Positions 20,228-33,048 of a DNA stretch of 64,000 bases are shown in pieces (the stretch's first letter is position 1; each line of letters starts with the position of its first letter). Under the pieces are notes generated by a model. It saw only the letters and a program-made list of their open reading frames with translations, did not search any database and was not told the origin of the DNA. This DNA is from Pseudomonadota bacterium. GTDB lineage: Bacteria > Pseudomonadota > Gammaproteobacteria > Xanthomonadales > Ahniellaceae. The position numbers were made by a program, and so were the translations under genes. The stretch is taken from positions 186,001-250,000 of the forward strand of contig JALHNO010000002.1 of assembly GCA_022843465.1 (NCBI GenBank). Direction: 5' to 3'.

Positions 20228-20598
20228 CAGTTCTTGCTCCCCGATTCAGTGTCCAGTTCCAACAGTTCTTTCAAGTCCAGGCCGAGCCGGCGCAGGCGAT
20301 CGCGCAAGGGCGGCCATTCCTCCTTGATGAAGTGCTCGCGTTCGCTGCGCAGCAGCTGCACGCGCGCCCCTTCATTCACGTACATCCCGAGGCCACGGCG
20401 CTTCTCGACCAGATTCTCGTCAACCAGTTCCTGGTAGGCCTTGGAGACGGTGATCGGATTGAGCTGGAAGTCCGCCGACACCTGCCGCACCGACGGCAGC
20501 GCATCGCCTTCCTTCAGGGCTCCATCAAGGATCATCGCCTTGATGTGCTCGCGCAGTTGCCGATAGATCGGCGCGCCCTCATTCCAGTTCATGCTCAT
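20227..20598 (-). CDS. ytrA: GntR-family repressor, YtrA subfamily
   Basis: 123 residues. The winged helix-turn-helix occupies about 8-76, with PIYRQLREHIKAMI, LPSVRQVSADFQLNPITVSKAYQEL (read as two adjoining conserved segments) and the wing KRRGLGMYV. The short C-terminal helical region (about 50 residues), without a ligand-binding domain, is what defines YtrA. It probably represses its own operon through the palindrome at 20896-20919. The ABC genes follow without a gap. Confidence 0.88.
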   Translation of the reverse strand: MSMNWNEGAPIYRQLREHIKAMILDGALKEGDALPSVRQVSADFQLNPITVSKAYQELVDENLVEKRRGLGMYVNEGARVQLLRSEREHFIKEEWPPLRDRLRRLGLDLKELLELDTESGSKN

Positions 20599-20602
20599 GC
20601 GG

Positions 20603-20872
20603 TCAGTCCTTCAAGCGGGTCGGCGCGCGGCCGAACCGGTAATAGGGCATCGTCAGATCGATGCGGGCGGGGCGACGCGATCGCGTGCTGCGTGCGCGTG
20701 GCGGGGCAGACGGAGCCGCCTCGGCCGCGACCTCGGTGGCAGCGGCGCCATTGTCCGAGTGCGATCCCGATTCGCTCAGCGTGTCCAGCGCGGCGTCCGC
20801 GCGACCATCCAGCAGAACCGGCATCGCGATGATCGCCAGCAGGAAGCAGAACAGGGTGCTGAGAATTTTCAT
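20603..20872 (-). CDS. Small exported protein at the head of the ytrA operon
   Basis: 89 residues, function unknown. Residues 1-27 are a signal peptide (FCFLLAIIAMPVLL core, cleavage near ADA-A). The mature part is Ala/Ser-rich, then Arg-rich and basic, and ends in MPYYRFGRAPTRLKD. It lies 4 bp before ytrA and directly after the promoter/operator, so it is the first gene of the transcript. Its position suggests a link to the stress the transporter answers. Confidence 0.6.
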   Translation of the reverse strand: MKILSTLFCFLLAIIAMPVLLDGRADAALDTLSESGSHSDNGAAATEVAAEAAPSAPPRARSTRSRRPARIDLTMPYYRFGRAPTRLKD

Positions 20873-20895
20873 GATCTACTCAGTGTTGCCGCAGT

Positions 20896-20919
20896 GGTGG
20901 TGTAGTGAACTATAACACC
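20896..20919. promoter_or_regulatory. Probable YtrA operator, GGTG-N16-CACC
   Basis: GGTG at 20896-20899 and CACC at 20916-20919 are separated by exactly 16 bp. As I recall, this is the spacing reported for the YtrA regulator of Xanthomonas citri. The site covers the -10 region of the operon promoter, as a repressor site would. Confidence 0.65.
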
Positions 20920-20936
20920 TACAATTATCCGGTCAA
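20909..20936 (-). promoter_or_regulatory. Sigma-70 promoter of the ytrA operon
   Basis: On the minus strand, TTGACC (complement of 20931-20936) and TATAGT (complement of 20909-20914) are separated by 16 bp. The expected leader before the small exported protein is about 30 nt. The rest of the gap to the glutathione peroxidase start at 21181 shows no gene; a short GCCGCC/GGCGGC hairpin (21143-21159) lies just before that gene. Confidence 0.6.
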
Positions 20937-21180
20937 GCCTTCGCACACACTTTGCTTACATGACCGATGGCATGGTGGGCGGGCAGACTGCTGACGACTG
21001 CCCGTTGGGGAATCCCTGAACAGGCCAATCCCGGCGGCTTCTTTACCCACGTCAAGGCTTTCCCGAGACGCCTGTAGTCTTGTGCCCCTCATTCCGAGGC
21101 TGTCGCAATCGCGGGCAAGGTTGGAGGATCGTCCGTGCCCGTGCCGCCTGGATGGCGGCCTTACCGCAGGAGTGCAATGA

Positions 21181-21762
21181 ATGCGTAGTTTGATGATGTT
21201 GATGGCCTTTGTATCCGGCTCGGCAATGGCCTGCAGTGATCTGCTGAACCACAGCCTGCGGCCGCTGGCCTCCAGGACTCCGGAAACCCTGTGTTCACGA
21301 TTTGAGGGGAAAGTGCTTCTGGTCGTCAATACCGCCAGCAAGTGCGGCTTCACCCCTCAATACGAAGGGCTGGAGGCGCTGCACGAAAAGTATCGTGACC
21401 AGGGCTTTTCCGTTGTCGGCTTTCCCTCCAATGATTTTCTTGGTCAGGAGCCGGGCAGCGAGGAAGACATCAAGGAGTTCTGCACGCTGACCTATGGTGT
21501 GAAGTTCCCGATGTACGAAAAGACCGCAGTGAAAGGCGATCAGGCACATCCGCTCTATCAGCAACTGAAAGCGGCAACGGGCACGGCACCCGGCTGGAAT
21601 TTCCACAAGTACCTGATCGATCGTTCGGGTAATGTGGTCAACAACTTCGGCAGTCGTACCAAGCCGGACGACAAGGCCCTGGTGGCCGAGATCGAGGCCC
21701 TGATTGCACAGAAGCCGGCGCTGGCGAAGCCCGCTGAAGCGAAGTCAGACACCGCGCCCTGA
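21181..21762 (+). CDS. Glutathione peroxidase family protein, exported
   Basis: 193 residues. The N-terminus has a short signal peptide (LMMLMAFVSGSAMA). The catalytic cysteine replaces selenocysteine in NTASKCGFTPQY, and the Gln of the tetrad is in FLGQEPGS, with Trp and Asn in GWNFHKYLI. Such Cys-type enzymes reduce peroxides, often with thioredoxin. The C-terminal tail (AKPAEAKSDTAP) is a low-complexity extension. AGGAG lies 8-9 bp before the ATG. Confidence 0.88.
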   Translation: MRSLMMLMAFVSGSAMACSDLLNHSLRPLASRTPETLCSRFEGKVLLVVNTASKCGFTPQYEGLEALHEKYRDQGFSVVGFPSNDFLGQEPGSEEDIKEFCTLTYGVKFPMYEKTAVKGDQAHPLYQQLKAATGTAPGWNFHKYLIDRSGNVVNNFGSRTKPDDKALVAEIEALIAQKPALAKPAEAKSDTAP

Positions 21763-21870
21763 GTCTGCAATCCTCTCGCCAGATCGACAACCGCGCCAGC
21801 ATCCGAGCAGGCAGAACGCCTGGACTCGATGCGACCGCGTCCAGCTCCGGTTGGCCAGACGGCCGGCAGT

Positions 21871-21894
21871 GCCCGCGTCCAATCCGGCGCGGGC
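21871..21894. terminator. Hairpin between convergent gpx and lptB
   Basis: GCCCGCG (21871-21877) and CGCGGGC (21888-21894) form a 7-bp stem with a 10-nt loop in the 149-bp gap between the two convergent genes. No U tract follows on either strand. Confidence 0.3.
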
Positions 21895-21911
21895 TCTGAA
21901 CATCCGCGGGC

Positions 21912-22634
21912 TCAGGACATCCGGAAGTTCTGGCCGAGGTAGACGTCGCGCACGCGCTGATCGGAGAGCACCTTTTCCGGCCGTCCCTCGGACAGCACAA
22001 CGCCGGCATTGAGAATGTAGGCGCGGTCGCAGATGCCCAGCGTCTCGCGCACATTGTGATCGGTAATCAGCACACCGATGCCGCGATCCTTGAGATGGGC
22101 GACGATACCCTGGATTTCATTGACCGAGATCGGGTCTACGCCAGCGAACGGTTCATCCAGCAGGATGTAGCGCGGTTTCGCTGCCAGCGCCCGGGCAATC
22201 TCGACGCGTCGCCGTTCACCGCCCGATAGGCTTTGTCCTTTCTGCTTGCGGATATGGCTGATATGCAGATCGCCGAGCAGCGCCTCGGCCTCGTCCATGC
22301 GCTGACGGCGATTGAGGCCGACCCGCAGTTCCAGCACGGCGAGCAGGTTCTCTTCGACGGTCAGGCTGCGGAACACCGAGGGCTCCTGCGGCAGATAGCC
22401 GAGTCCGAGGCGGGCACGCGCGTGCATCGGCAGGGTGGTGATGTCGGTGTCATCGAGCTTGATGCGTCCGGCATCGGCTGCAATCAGCCCGACCACCATA
22501 TAGAAACAGGTGGTCTTGCCAGCGCCGTTGGGGCCGAGCAGACCGACACACTCACCGGGGTGCAGCACCAACGAGAACTCGTGGACCACCTCGCGCTGCT
22601 TGAAACGCTTCTTCAGCGCATAGGCGGCCAGCAT
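21912..22634 (-). CDS. lptB: LPS export ABC transporter ATPase
   Basis: 240 residues. Walker A GPNGAGKT is at 34-41, the signature is [15 protein letters not shown], and Walker B is [13 protein letters not shown], a form highly typical of LptB. The protein powers extraction of LPS from the inner membrane together with LptF and LptG, which are not in this window. It starts at the lptA stop. Confidence 0.96.
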   Translation of the reverse strand: MLAAYALKKRFKQREVVHEFSLVLHPGECVGLLGPNGAGKTTCFYMVVGLIAADAGRIKLDDTDITTLPMHARARLGLGYLPQEPSVFRSLTVEENLLAVLELRVGLNRRQRMDEAEALLGDLHISHIRKQKGQSLSGGERRRVEIARALAAKPRYILLDEPFAGVDPISVNEIQGIVAHLKDRGIGVLITDHNVRETLGICDRAYILNAGVVLSEGRPEKVLSDQRVRDVYLGQNFRMS

Positions 22635-23110
22635 CAGTTCTTGGCCGACTTTGGCTTGATCGTCATCTGCACGCGGCCACCCTCGCTGCCGGCGTCCAGC
22701 AGGCCGCTGTCGACGTGGTAGACGATGCGCTCGCTGCGCATATTGCCGCGCGGTCGCTCGATCACCACACCGCCGGTGAGCACCACGATGTCCTGGCTGA
22801 GCAGATATTCGATATTGGCAGCCTGGGCCCGCATCAGGCCTTGGTCCTCGACTTCCTGTTGCAGCGTTGCCGGTGCGCCGCTGAAGACCACGCGGCTGAC
22901 CTCGCCATTGGCCTGCTCGACGATGCCGGTGTCGGCGCGAATCTTCAGCGATCCCTGATCGATTTCAACGCTGCCGAGCAACTCGGTGCGTTCCGTGTTG
23001 CCGGTGCTGCGATCGGACTTCACGCTCATCTCCTGCTCGCGGTCGGTCTTCAGCGCCGATGCCTGAAAGGCGGCCAGCAGCAGCAGCAGGGTCCAGCTAC
23101 GATTAATCAT
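22634..23110 (-). CDS. lptA: LPS transport periplasmic protein LptA
   Basis: 158 residues with a signal peptide ([12 protein letters not shown]). The OstA/LptA beta-jellyroll core runs from about 30 to 150, with [13 protein letters not shown] and [23 protein letters not shown]. LptA forms the bridge that carries LPS across the periplasm. It overlaps lptC by 8 bp, indicating coupled translation. Confidence 0.92.
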   Translation of the reverse strand: MINRSWTLLLLLAAFQASALKTDREQEMSVKSDRSTGNTERTELLGSVEIDQGSLKIRADTGIVEQANGEVSRVVFSGAPATLQQEVEDQGLMRAQAANIEYLLSQDIVVLTGGVVIERPRGNMRSERIVYHVDSGLLDAGSEGGRVQMTIKPKSAKN

Positions 23111-23672
23111 GATGTACCTCGAAGCGGCCGCGTACGGCAGAGGTGAGTTCGAATTGCCTGGTGTCGAGATCGGCCATCAGGCCGATGCCCTGGAGTATAG
23201 AGCCCGGCCGCCGCATGGTGACGGCACTGTTGGTAGTGATCTTCTTGGCCGAGGTATCGGCATCGAGCGCCTCGGTTTCCAGCTTGAATTCGCCGCCGCT
23301 GTCCTGCGCGGCCTGGGTGACGCGGACCCGCTCGCGCATGGCGACGGTCTTGCTGCGGGTACTGATCAGGGCGCGTCGGCTGGTGGCATTCCAGGCACTG
23401 CCTTCGCTATTGAAGAACTGGAACACCGGCAACTCGACGTGAAACGCCTCGCGCGCATCATCGTGACTGAGCCGCGGTGCGCGCAGGCGGAACGCAAGCT
23501 TTCCGCTCTCGGCATACGAGGCCAGTTCAAAATCCTGCAACTGGTAGTCCGAACGCGGTGGACCGGTGAAACGCGGCGCGGCATTGCGCTCCTGCTCACG
23601 CAGCAGCAGCCAGCCGCTGAGAATGGCAGCCACGGCGAGGGCCAGGGCGAGCAGGATCTGGCGCGCCGTCAT
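23103..23672 (-). CDS. lptC: LPS export protein LptC
   Basis: 189 residues. One N-terminal membrane anchor (about 5-24, ILLALALAVAAILSGWLLL) is followed by a periplasmic jellyroll. DYQLQDFELASYAESGKLAFRLRAPRL, read in parts, is the typical start of that domain. LptC docks LptA to the LptBFG transporter. It overlaps kdsC by 4 bp. Confidence 0.92.
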   Translation of the reverse strand: MTARQILLALALAVAAILSGWLLLREQERNAAPRFTGPPRSDYQLQDFELASYAESGKLAFRLRAPRLSHDDAREAFHVELPVFQFFNSEGSAWNATSRRALISTRSKTVAMRERVRVTQAAQDSGGEFKLETEALDADTSAKKITTNSAVTMRRPGSILQGIGLMADLDTRQFELTSAVRGRFEVHHD

Positions 23673-24223
23673 GAGCCGCTGGCCCGCGCGATGATTGCAT
23701 CCGTGTGGCCCTGGGCCGTCAACAGCAGATCAGACACTTCGCGGGCGGCGCCATGGCCACCGCTGTGACGCGTGGTCCAGTGTGCGTGCTGCTTCACCCA
23801 GGGATGTGCGTTGGCCACGGCAATCGCGAGTCCGGCGCGTCGCATGACGCCAAGATCGGGCAGGTCGTCGCCGGTATACGAAGCTTCCGATGCCTGCAGG
23901 CCGAAGGATTCGAGCAGCATCGTGAAGACGCCGAGCTTGTCCTTCTGCCCCTGATAGACGTGTTCGATCCCAAGGTCGCGGGCGCGCGTCTGCACCGGTC
24001 GGCTGTCACGCGCGGTGATCAGGGCGATTTCGATGCCGTGTTCGCGCAGCAGCTTCAAGCCGAGGCCATCGTGGACATGGAAGGCCTTGATCTCTTCGCC
24101 TTCCTCCGAGTACCAGAGCTTGCCATCGGTGAGCACGCCGTCTACATCGAAGCAGGCAAGGCGCACGCGGGCGGCGCGGGCGATGAGGTCCGGGCCGGGT
24201 TCAGTCAGGTTGCTCAGACTCAT
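23669..24223 (-). CDS. kdsC: 3-Deoxy-D-manno-octulosonate 8-phosphate phosphatase
   Basis: 184-residue HAD phosphatase with a minimal C0 cap. The nucleophile and acid are Asp26 and Asp28 in [10 protein letters not shown], and the last HAD motif is [12 protein letters not shown]. It removes phosphate from KDO-8-P to give KDO for LPS. The ATG at 24223 is preferred; a GTG at 24244 is also in frame and would overlap kdsD, but neither has a good ribosome site. Confidence 0.93.
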   Translation of the reverse strand: MSLSNLTEPGPDLIARAARVRLACFDVDGVLTDGKLWYSEEGEEIKAFHVHDGLGLKLLREHGIEIALITARDSRPVQTRARDLGIEHVYQGQKDKLGVFTMLLESFGLQASEASYTGDDLPDLGVMRRAGLAIAVANAHPWVKQHAHWTTRHSGGHGAAREVSDLLLTAQGHTDAIIARASGS

Positions 24224-24233
24224 CTGGACACGC

Positions 24234-25256
24234 TCAGACCACACGCGCGCGCAGCAGATCGTGGATATTCAATGCGCCCTGCAACTGGCCCTGATCGTCG
24301 ACCACCAGCAGCGCATGAATCTTGAAATCCTCCATCAACCGGGCGGCCTCGACCGCCAGCTTGTCCGCCTGGATCGTCTTCGGTCGGCAATTCATCAGGG
24401 CCCGCAGCGGGGTGGCGCGCAGATCGATCTGGTCATCGTCGAGGGTGCGGCGCAAATCGCCATCGGTGAACACGCCGAGCAGACGATTATTGCCGTCGAC
24501 GACAGCGGTCATGCCAAGCCCCTTTCGCGTCATCTCGACCAGGGCATCGGAGATGCTGGCATCCTCGGAAACCACTGGAATCTGCTCACCCACATGCATG
24601 ACATCCGATATCCGCATCAGCAATTTGCGGCCGAGACTGCCTGCGGGATGCGAACGGGCAAAATCTTCTGCGGTGAATCCGCGGGCCTCGAGCAGGGCGA
24701 TGGCAAGCGCGTCGCCCATCACCAGCGCGGCTGTGGTGCTGGTGGTGGGCGCCAGGTTCAGCGGGCAGGCCTCGGTCGGTACGCTGACATTGACGTGGAC
24801 ATCGGCCAATCGCGCCAGCGATGAGCGCGGATTGCCCGACATGCCGATCAGCGGTACGCCCTGACGCCGGATCAGCGGCAGGATGGTCAGCAGTTCGTCG
24901 GTCTCGCCAGAGTTGCTCAGCGCCAGCACCACGTCCTTGTCGGTGATCATGCCAAGGTCGCCGTGGCTGGCCTCGCCGGGGTGCACGAAGAATGCCGGGG
25001 TGCCAGTCGACGCCAAGGTCGCGGCAATCTTGTTGCCAATGTGTCCGGACTTGCCCATGCCGGAAACCACGACCCGGCCACGGCAGTCGAGCATCAGGGC
25101 GCAGGCGCGGAAAAAGCTGTCGTCGATGTGGCCGGCCAACTGGGCGATGCCGCCAACCTGGATTTCGATCACTCGGCGCGCGCTGGCGGCCAGTGCCTGG
25201 GCCGACAGCCGGGGATGTGCGAACTCGGTGGGGTGCTGCTTGATCAGGGCGTTCAT
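24234..25256 (-). CDS. kdsD: D-arabinose 5-phosphate isomerase
   Basis: 340 residues. The SIS sugar-isomerase domain (about 40-180) has [16 protein letters not shown] and [11 protein letters not shown]. Two CBS domains fill about 210-335. The enzyme turns ribulose 5-phosphate into arabinose 5-phosphate, the first committed step to KDO. GGAAG precedes the ATG at 25256. First gene of the kdsD-kdsC-lptC-lptA-lptB operon, divergent from ibaG-murA. Confidence 0.95.
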   Translation of the reverse strand: MNALIKQHPTEFAHPRLSAQALAASARRVIEIQVGGIAQLAGHIDDSFFRACALMLDCRGRVVVSGMGKSGHIGNKIAATLASTGTPAFFVHPGEASHGDLGMITDKDVVLALSNSGETDELLTILPLIRRQGVPLIGMSGNPRSSLARLADVHVNVSVPTEACPLNLAPTTSTTAALVMGDALAIALLEARGFTAEDFARSHPAGSLGRKLLMRISDVMHVGEQIPVVSEDASISDALVEMTRKGLGMTAVVDGNNRLLGVFTDGDLRRTLDDDQIDLRATPLRALMNCRPKTIQADKLAVEAARLMEDFKIHALLVVDDQGQLQGALNIHDLLRARVV

Positions 25257-25428
25257 GACACTTCCAATTGGACGGCCGCTGCTGGCCAGGCCCGCACACC
25301 GACGCGTCAGGGCAGATTCGGTTAGAATCCGCGGCCATTTTAGCCGCGAACGGCCGGGTTGGGCGCGTATTGTGCCGCCCAGCTTGTGAATGCGCCCTAT
25401 CCGCGCCTCATCCCCTCTGGAATTTGCC

Positions 25429-26966
<1,538 letters not shown>

Positions 26967-26979
26967 CATCGGGGCGCGG

Positions 26980-27726
26980 TCACTGGTCTGAAGCGCTCTC
27001 GCCACGCGCTGGCGCCGCTGCTGCCGGCTGGCGTTGCCAGCGGCCTCCGATCAGAAGTTCAATCGGCTGGTAGTCGGTCTTGTAGCTCATCTTGTCATGG
27101 CCCGCGATCCAGTAGCCCAGATACAGGTGCGCGAATCCATCGCGCCTGGCCCATTCGATCTGGCTCAGGATTGCAAAGACCCCAAGACCGCGCCGCGGCA
27201 GTTCGGGATCGTAAAACGTGTACACGGCGGACAGACCTGTCGAGGTCACATCGGTCACCGCGCAGGCCAGCAGCCGGCCATCCTTGCGGAACATCAGAAA
27301 GCGGGTATTGCTCCACTCGGCGAACAGGAAGCGCGAGAAGTCGGCGGGGTCGCCCGCATCCATGCCGCCATCGCGGTGACGCGATTCCAGATAGCGCCGG
27401 TACAGGTCGAAGCACTCGTCGCTGTAGCGGGCAGCCGTGACCTCGATTTCCAGATCGGCATTCTGGCGCGCGCAACGGCGCTGGCTGCGCTTGGGAACGA
27501 ACGCTTGCACCAGGACCCGACTCGCCGTGCAGGCATTGCACTGCTTGCAGGTAGGCCGGTAGACATGGCCGCCGGCGCGGCGAAATCCCTGACTCAGGGC
27601 ATTGCCATAGACGCCGGAAAGCTCCGGCGCCGCGGGATCGATCACCCAGTTCTGCGCCAGGCGGTCCGGGAAATAGCCGCAACCATGCTCAACGGTCTTG
27701 AACAGGCGCAAATGGGCGCGAGTCAT
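26980..27726 (-). CDS. bpt: Aspartate/glutamate leucyltransferase (Bpt)
   Basis: 248 residues of the arginyltransferase (ATE1-like) family. The N-terminal Cys cluster includes CGYFP and YRPTCKQCNACTASRV. The C-terminal part has YTFYDPELPRRGLG and YLGYWIAGHDKMSYKTDYQP, read in parts. Bacterial Bpt adds Leu from Leu-tRNA to proteins with N-terminal Asp or Glu, marking them for ClpSAP. It converges with murA with a 13-bp gap and lies 77 bp after the M16 protease. Confidence 0.93.
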   Translation of the reverse strand: MTRAHLRLFKTVEHGCGYFPDRLAQNWVIDPAAPELSGVYGNALSQGFRRAGGHVYRPTCKQCNACTASRVLVQAFVPKRSQRRCARQNADLEIEVTAARYSDECFDLYRRYLESRHRDGGMDAGDPADFSRFLFAEWSNTRFLMFRKDGRLLACAVTDVTSTGLSAVYTFYDPELPRRGLGVFAILSQIEWARRDGFAHLYLGYWIAGHDKMSYKTDYQPIELLIGGRWQRQPAAAAPARGESASDQ

Positions 27727-27803
27727 TGCGTCACCTGCCGCAGCAGCGGCTGCCAGCAGGCAGCCGCAAGCAACCCGACTGCTGGCCCGGCCGCCTCATC
27801 GCG

Positions 27804-30761
<2,958 letters not shown>

Positions 30762-30808
30762 CGTTGCTCCCGGATGGTTCCTTGATGGTGATCGGCCACG
30801 GTTCGGCA

Positions 30809-31318
30809 TCAACGGCCGCCGTCGTCGCTGCCGTCGATCACATAGATGGTCGGCTCTACCGGCTCGACCGGTAAGGTCTCCGCAGCGACCGGCGGTTGCG
30901 GCTTGGCCGGCAGCACGGTCTGTCGCTGCGGCGCCTGCATCGCCTTGAAGCCGAAGAAGTACAGCGCGGAAATCGCCACCAGCACGAGCAGCACTCGGCG
31001 GACATGGCTGGCCGCACGCGGGGCCTCATGTTCGACGCGCGGACGCAGTTGGTACTGGGTGGCAACGTCTGGCCGGGTGCTGCCCATCACCCCGGCTTCG
31101 CGCAGCAGGGCGCGTGCCCGCGGCAGGTCTTCGGCCTGCTTGACCCAGACCGCAGGCCAGGTCGAGGAATCCGAGCGCGCCGTGTAGCTGAAATTGCGCA
31201 CGCGGTCGCGCCGTAACTTGTCGCGGTTGCTGACATAGGTCTCGACGCCGATTTCGCTCAGCAGCGCTTCGACGCGATCGATGTTCTCGAGACGTGGTGA
31301 TGAAAATACCTGGCGCAT
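30809..31318 (-). CDS. DUF2007-like protein with one membrane helix
   Basis: 169 residues. The N-terminal 70 residues begin with MRQVFSSPRLENIDRVEALLSEIGVE, read in parts, resembling DUF2007 domains (putative signal-transducing, metal-sensing fold). VWVKQAEDLPRARALL is typical of the second half of that domain. A single helix at about 109-127 is followed by a Pro-rich tail of about 40 residues, probably periplasmic. Function unknown. The start overlaps the tesB stop. Confidence 0.65.
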   Translation of the reverse strand: MRQVFSSPRLENIDRVEALLSEIGVETYVSNRDKLRRDRVRNFSYTARSDSSTWPAVWVKQAEDLPRARALLREAGVMGSTRPDVATQYQLRPRVEHEAPRAASHVRRVLLVLVAISALYFFGFKAMQAPQRQTVLPAKPQPPVAAETLPVEPVEPTIYVIDGSDDGGR

Positions 31319-32190
31319 CAGACGACCTCCCCATCAATGATCCGGATCAGGCCTTCCTGGGCCGTGGAAGCTACCAGCGTTCCATCGCGGGTATAGAAAC
31401 TGCCGCGGGCCAGCCCGCGCGCACCCTGGGCGCTCGGGCTGTCGCAGGAATACAGCAACCAGTCGTCGGCGCGGAAGGGCCGATGGAACCAGAGCGCATG
31501 ATCGAGACTGGCCATCATCACATTGGGCTGCAGATAGGAAATTCCATGGGGCAGGGTAGCGGTGCCGATCAGATGAAAATCGGAGGCGTAGGCCAGCATC
31601 GCGCGATGCAGTTCCTGGGCGTCGCCGATGCGTTCGGTCAGGCGCAGCCAGACATGCTGATAGGGTGGACGTTTGGGCCGGCGCAGTTCGTCGCGCGGAT
31701 AGACGTGGCGGAATTCGAATGGACCCTTGTCGGTGAGCCAGCGTTGCATCTTGGCCGGGATGTGGCTGAGTGCGGCGGGATCGATGGCGTCGGGCGGGTC
31801 GAGATCTTCCGGACGTGGCACTTCGGGCATCGAGATCTGGTGTTCGACGCCCGGTTCATTGATCTGGAACGAGGCAGCGCAACCGAAGATCTGCTGGCCG
31901 TGCTGGATGGCCGTCACCCGCCGCGTCGAAAAGCTCTTGCCATCGCGTGAACGCTCCACGTGATAGACAATCGGCGCGTCGATATCGCCGGCGCGCAAAA
32001 AATAGGCGTGCAGGGAATGCACCGTGCGACCCTCGACGGTGCGCTGTGCTGCGGACAGAGCCTGGCCAAGCACCTGACCGCCGAATACATACTTTGTACC
32101 AATGTCACGGCTCTGGCCGCGATAGAGGTTTTCTTCCAGCCGCTCCAGCTTGAGCAGATCAACCAGTTCGTCGACTACCGTTTGGGTCAT
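31318..32190 (-). CDS. tesB: Acyl-CoA thioesterase II
   Basis: 290 residues with a double hotdog fold. N-terminal hotdog: YVFGGQVLGQALSAA and VHSLHAYFLRAGD. C-terminal hotdog: MASLDHALWFHRPFRADDWLLY with the catalytic Asp, and ARGLARGSFYTRDGTLVAS. These segments match E. coli TesB, which hydrolyses medium- and long-chain acyl-CoAs. The ATG at 32190 begins the conserved helix; a longer in-frame version is less likely. Confidence 0.94.
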   Translation of the reverse strand: MTQTVVDELVDLLKLERLEENLYRGQSRDIGTKYVFGGQVLGQALSAAQRTVEGRTVHSLHAYFLRAGDIDAPIVYHVERSRDGKSFSTRRVTAIQHGQQIFGCAASFQINEPGVEHQISMPEVPRPEDLDPPDAIDPAALSHIPAKMQRWLTDKGPFEFRHVYPRDELRRPKRPPYQHVWLRLTERIGDAQELHRAMLAYASDFHLIGTATLPHGISYLQPNVMMASLDHALWFHRPFRADDWLLYSCDSPSAQGARGLARGSFYTRDGTLVASTAQEGLIRIIDGEVV

Positions 32191-32390
32191 GTCCGCTCGA
32201 ATTCCCACGATCAAGAACCGGATTATGACCGGGCTGGCGTTGAATGTGCGAATGCGGTGCCCGCTCGGGGCAACGGCCGCCGGTCCGTCCGCATTGCGGC
32301 GTTCCGGCCCGGTGTTGCGCCAGGCGCAGCGAGCCCGGTTGCGCTCTCACCGCCTTTCGCTGCGCAGGGCAAACACGGATGCCTACGGCA

Positions 32391-32407
32391 CCAGATCGCC
32401 GATCTGG
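32391..32407 (-). terminator. Short hairpin after the amidase gene
   Basis: CCAGATC and GATCTGG form a 7-bp stem with a 3-nt loop, 16 bp past the amidase stop on the minus strand. No U tract. The remaining ~180 bp up to tesB shows no gene and should hold its promoter. Confidence 0.25.
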
Positions 32408-32422
32408 CTGCTCTGATGATTG

Positions 32423-33001
32423 CTAAGGCAACCGGTCGCGCAATGGAATGCGCTGCAGCCCGATCGACTCGAATCGCGACCACGGGAAATGCACGCCGGG
32501 GTCAAGCTTGCGGCGCACCTGGATCGCCGGGTCGTCGCTGGCGGCTTCGGTCGCGGTGTCCAGATCTTCATGTCCGGCGATCTGTCGGAGCGCCGGCAGG
32601 CGTTGTTGCAGGCCTGCGAGCAGTTGCTCGAGTGCGTCCAGTTGCGCTGCAGTATAGGGCTCGGTCATCTGCTGATGGCGGGAGTCGAGCCAGTTGGGAT
32701 AGCGGCCGCTGTTGACCAGTTCGATGCCGATCGAGCGCGGGTTGAAGCCGCGGGTATGGTGGGCGATGCGCTCAACGGGCACGAACTGCACGACCTTGCC
32801 ATCGCGGTCGATGTAGTAGTGGCCGCTGTTGCCGGTGCCGGAATCGACGTAGAGGACCTTTTCGCCGTAGGCGCGCGCCATCGCCAGATCGGGCAGTTCG
32901 GTGCAATGGATCACCACCAGTTCAATATCGTCGATGTTGCGCTCACCCAGTTGCTCGACATAGGGCAGCGGCCATTCGAGTACCGGCAGGTCCAGGCTCA
33001 T
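32423..33001 (-). CDS. N-acetylmuramoyl-L-alanine amidase (Amidase_2/AmpD-like)
   Basis: 192 residues, Amidase_2 domain. Zinc ligands are likely His32 in LVVIHCTE and the His in the YIDRDGKVVQFVPVERIAHHTRGF stretch, with a third near the C-terminus (GHEDLD). SIGIELVNSG is a strong family marker. There is no signal peptide, so it probably acts on muropeptides in the cytosol like AmpD. It lies 47 bp after aroB. Confidence 0.85.
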   Translation of the reverse strand: MSLDLPVLEWPLPYVEQLGERNIDDIELVVIHCTELPDLAMARAYGEKVLYVDSGTGNSGHYYIDRDGKVVQFVPVERIAHHTRGFNPRSIGIELVNSGRYPNWLDSRHQQMTEPYTAAQLDALEQLLAGLQQRLPALRQIAGHEDLDTATEAASDDPAIQVRRKLDPGVHFPWSRFESIGLQRIPLRDRLP

Positions 33002-33048
33002 GGGGGGTCGGTTCCGGGCATGGTGTGGGGGTTGCCTTGGGCGATCGA

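Noticed and set aside
25330-25352. CGCGGC/GCCGCG hairpin between kdsD and ibaG as a riboswitch or terminator
   Set aside because: Six-bp stem only, between divergent genes where no terminator is needed; no known riboswitch pattern.
32215-32420. Possible small gene between tesB and the amidase
   Set aside because: Frames open on both strands but none resembles a protein; treated as intergenic.
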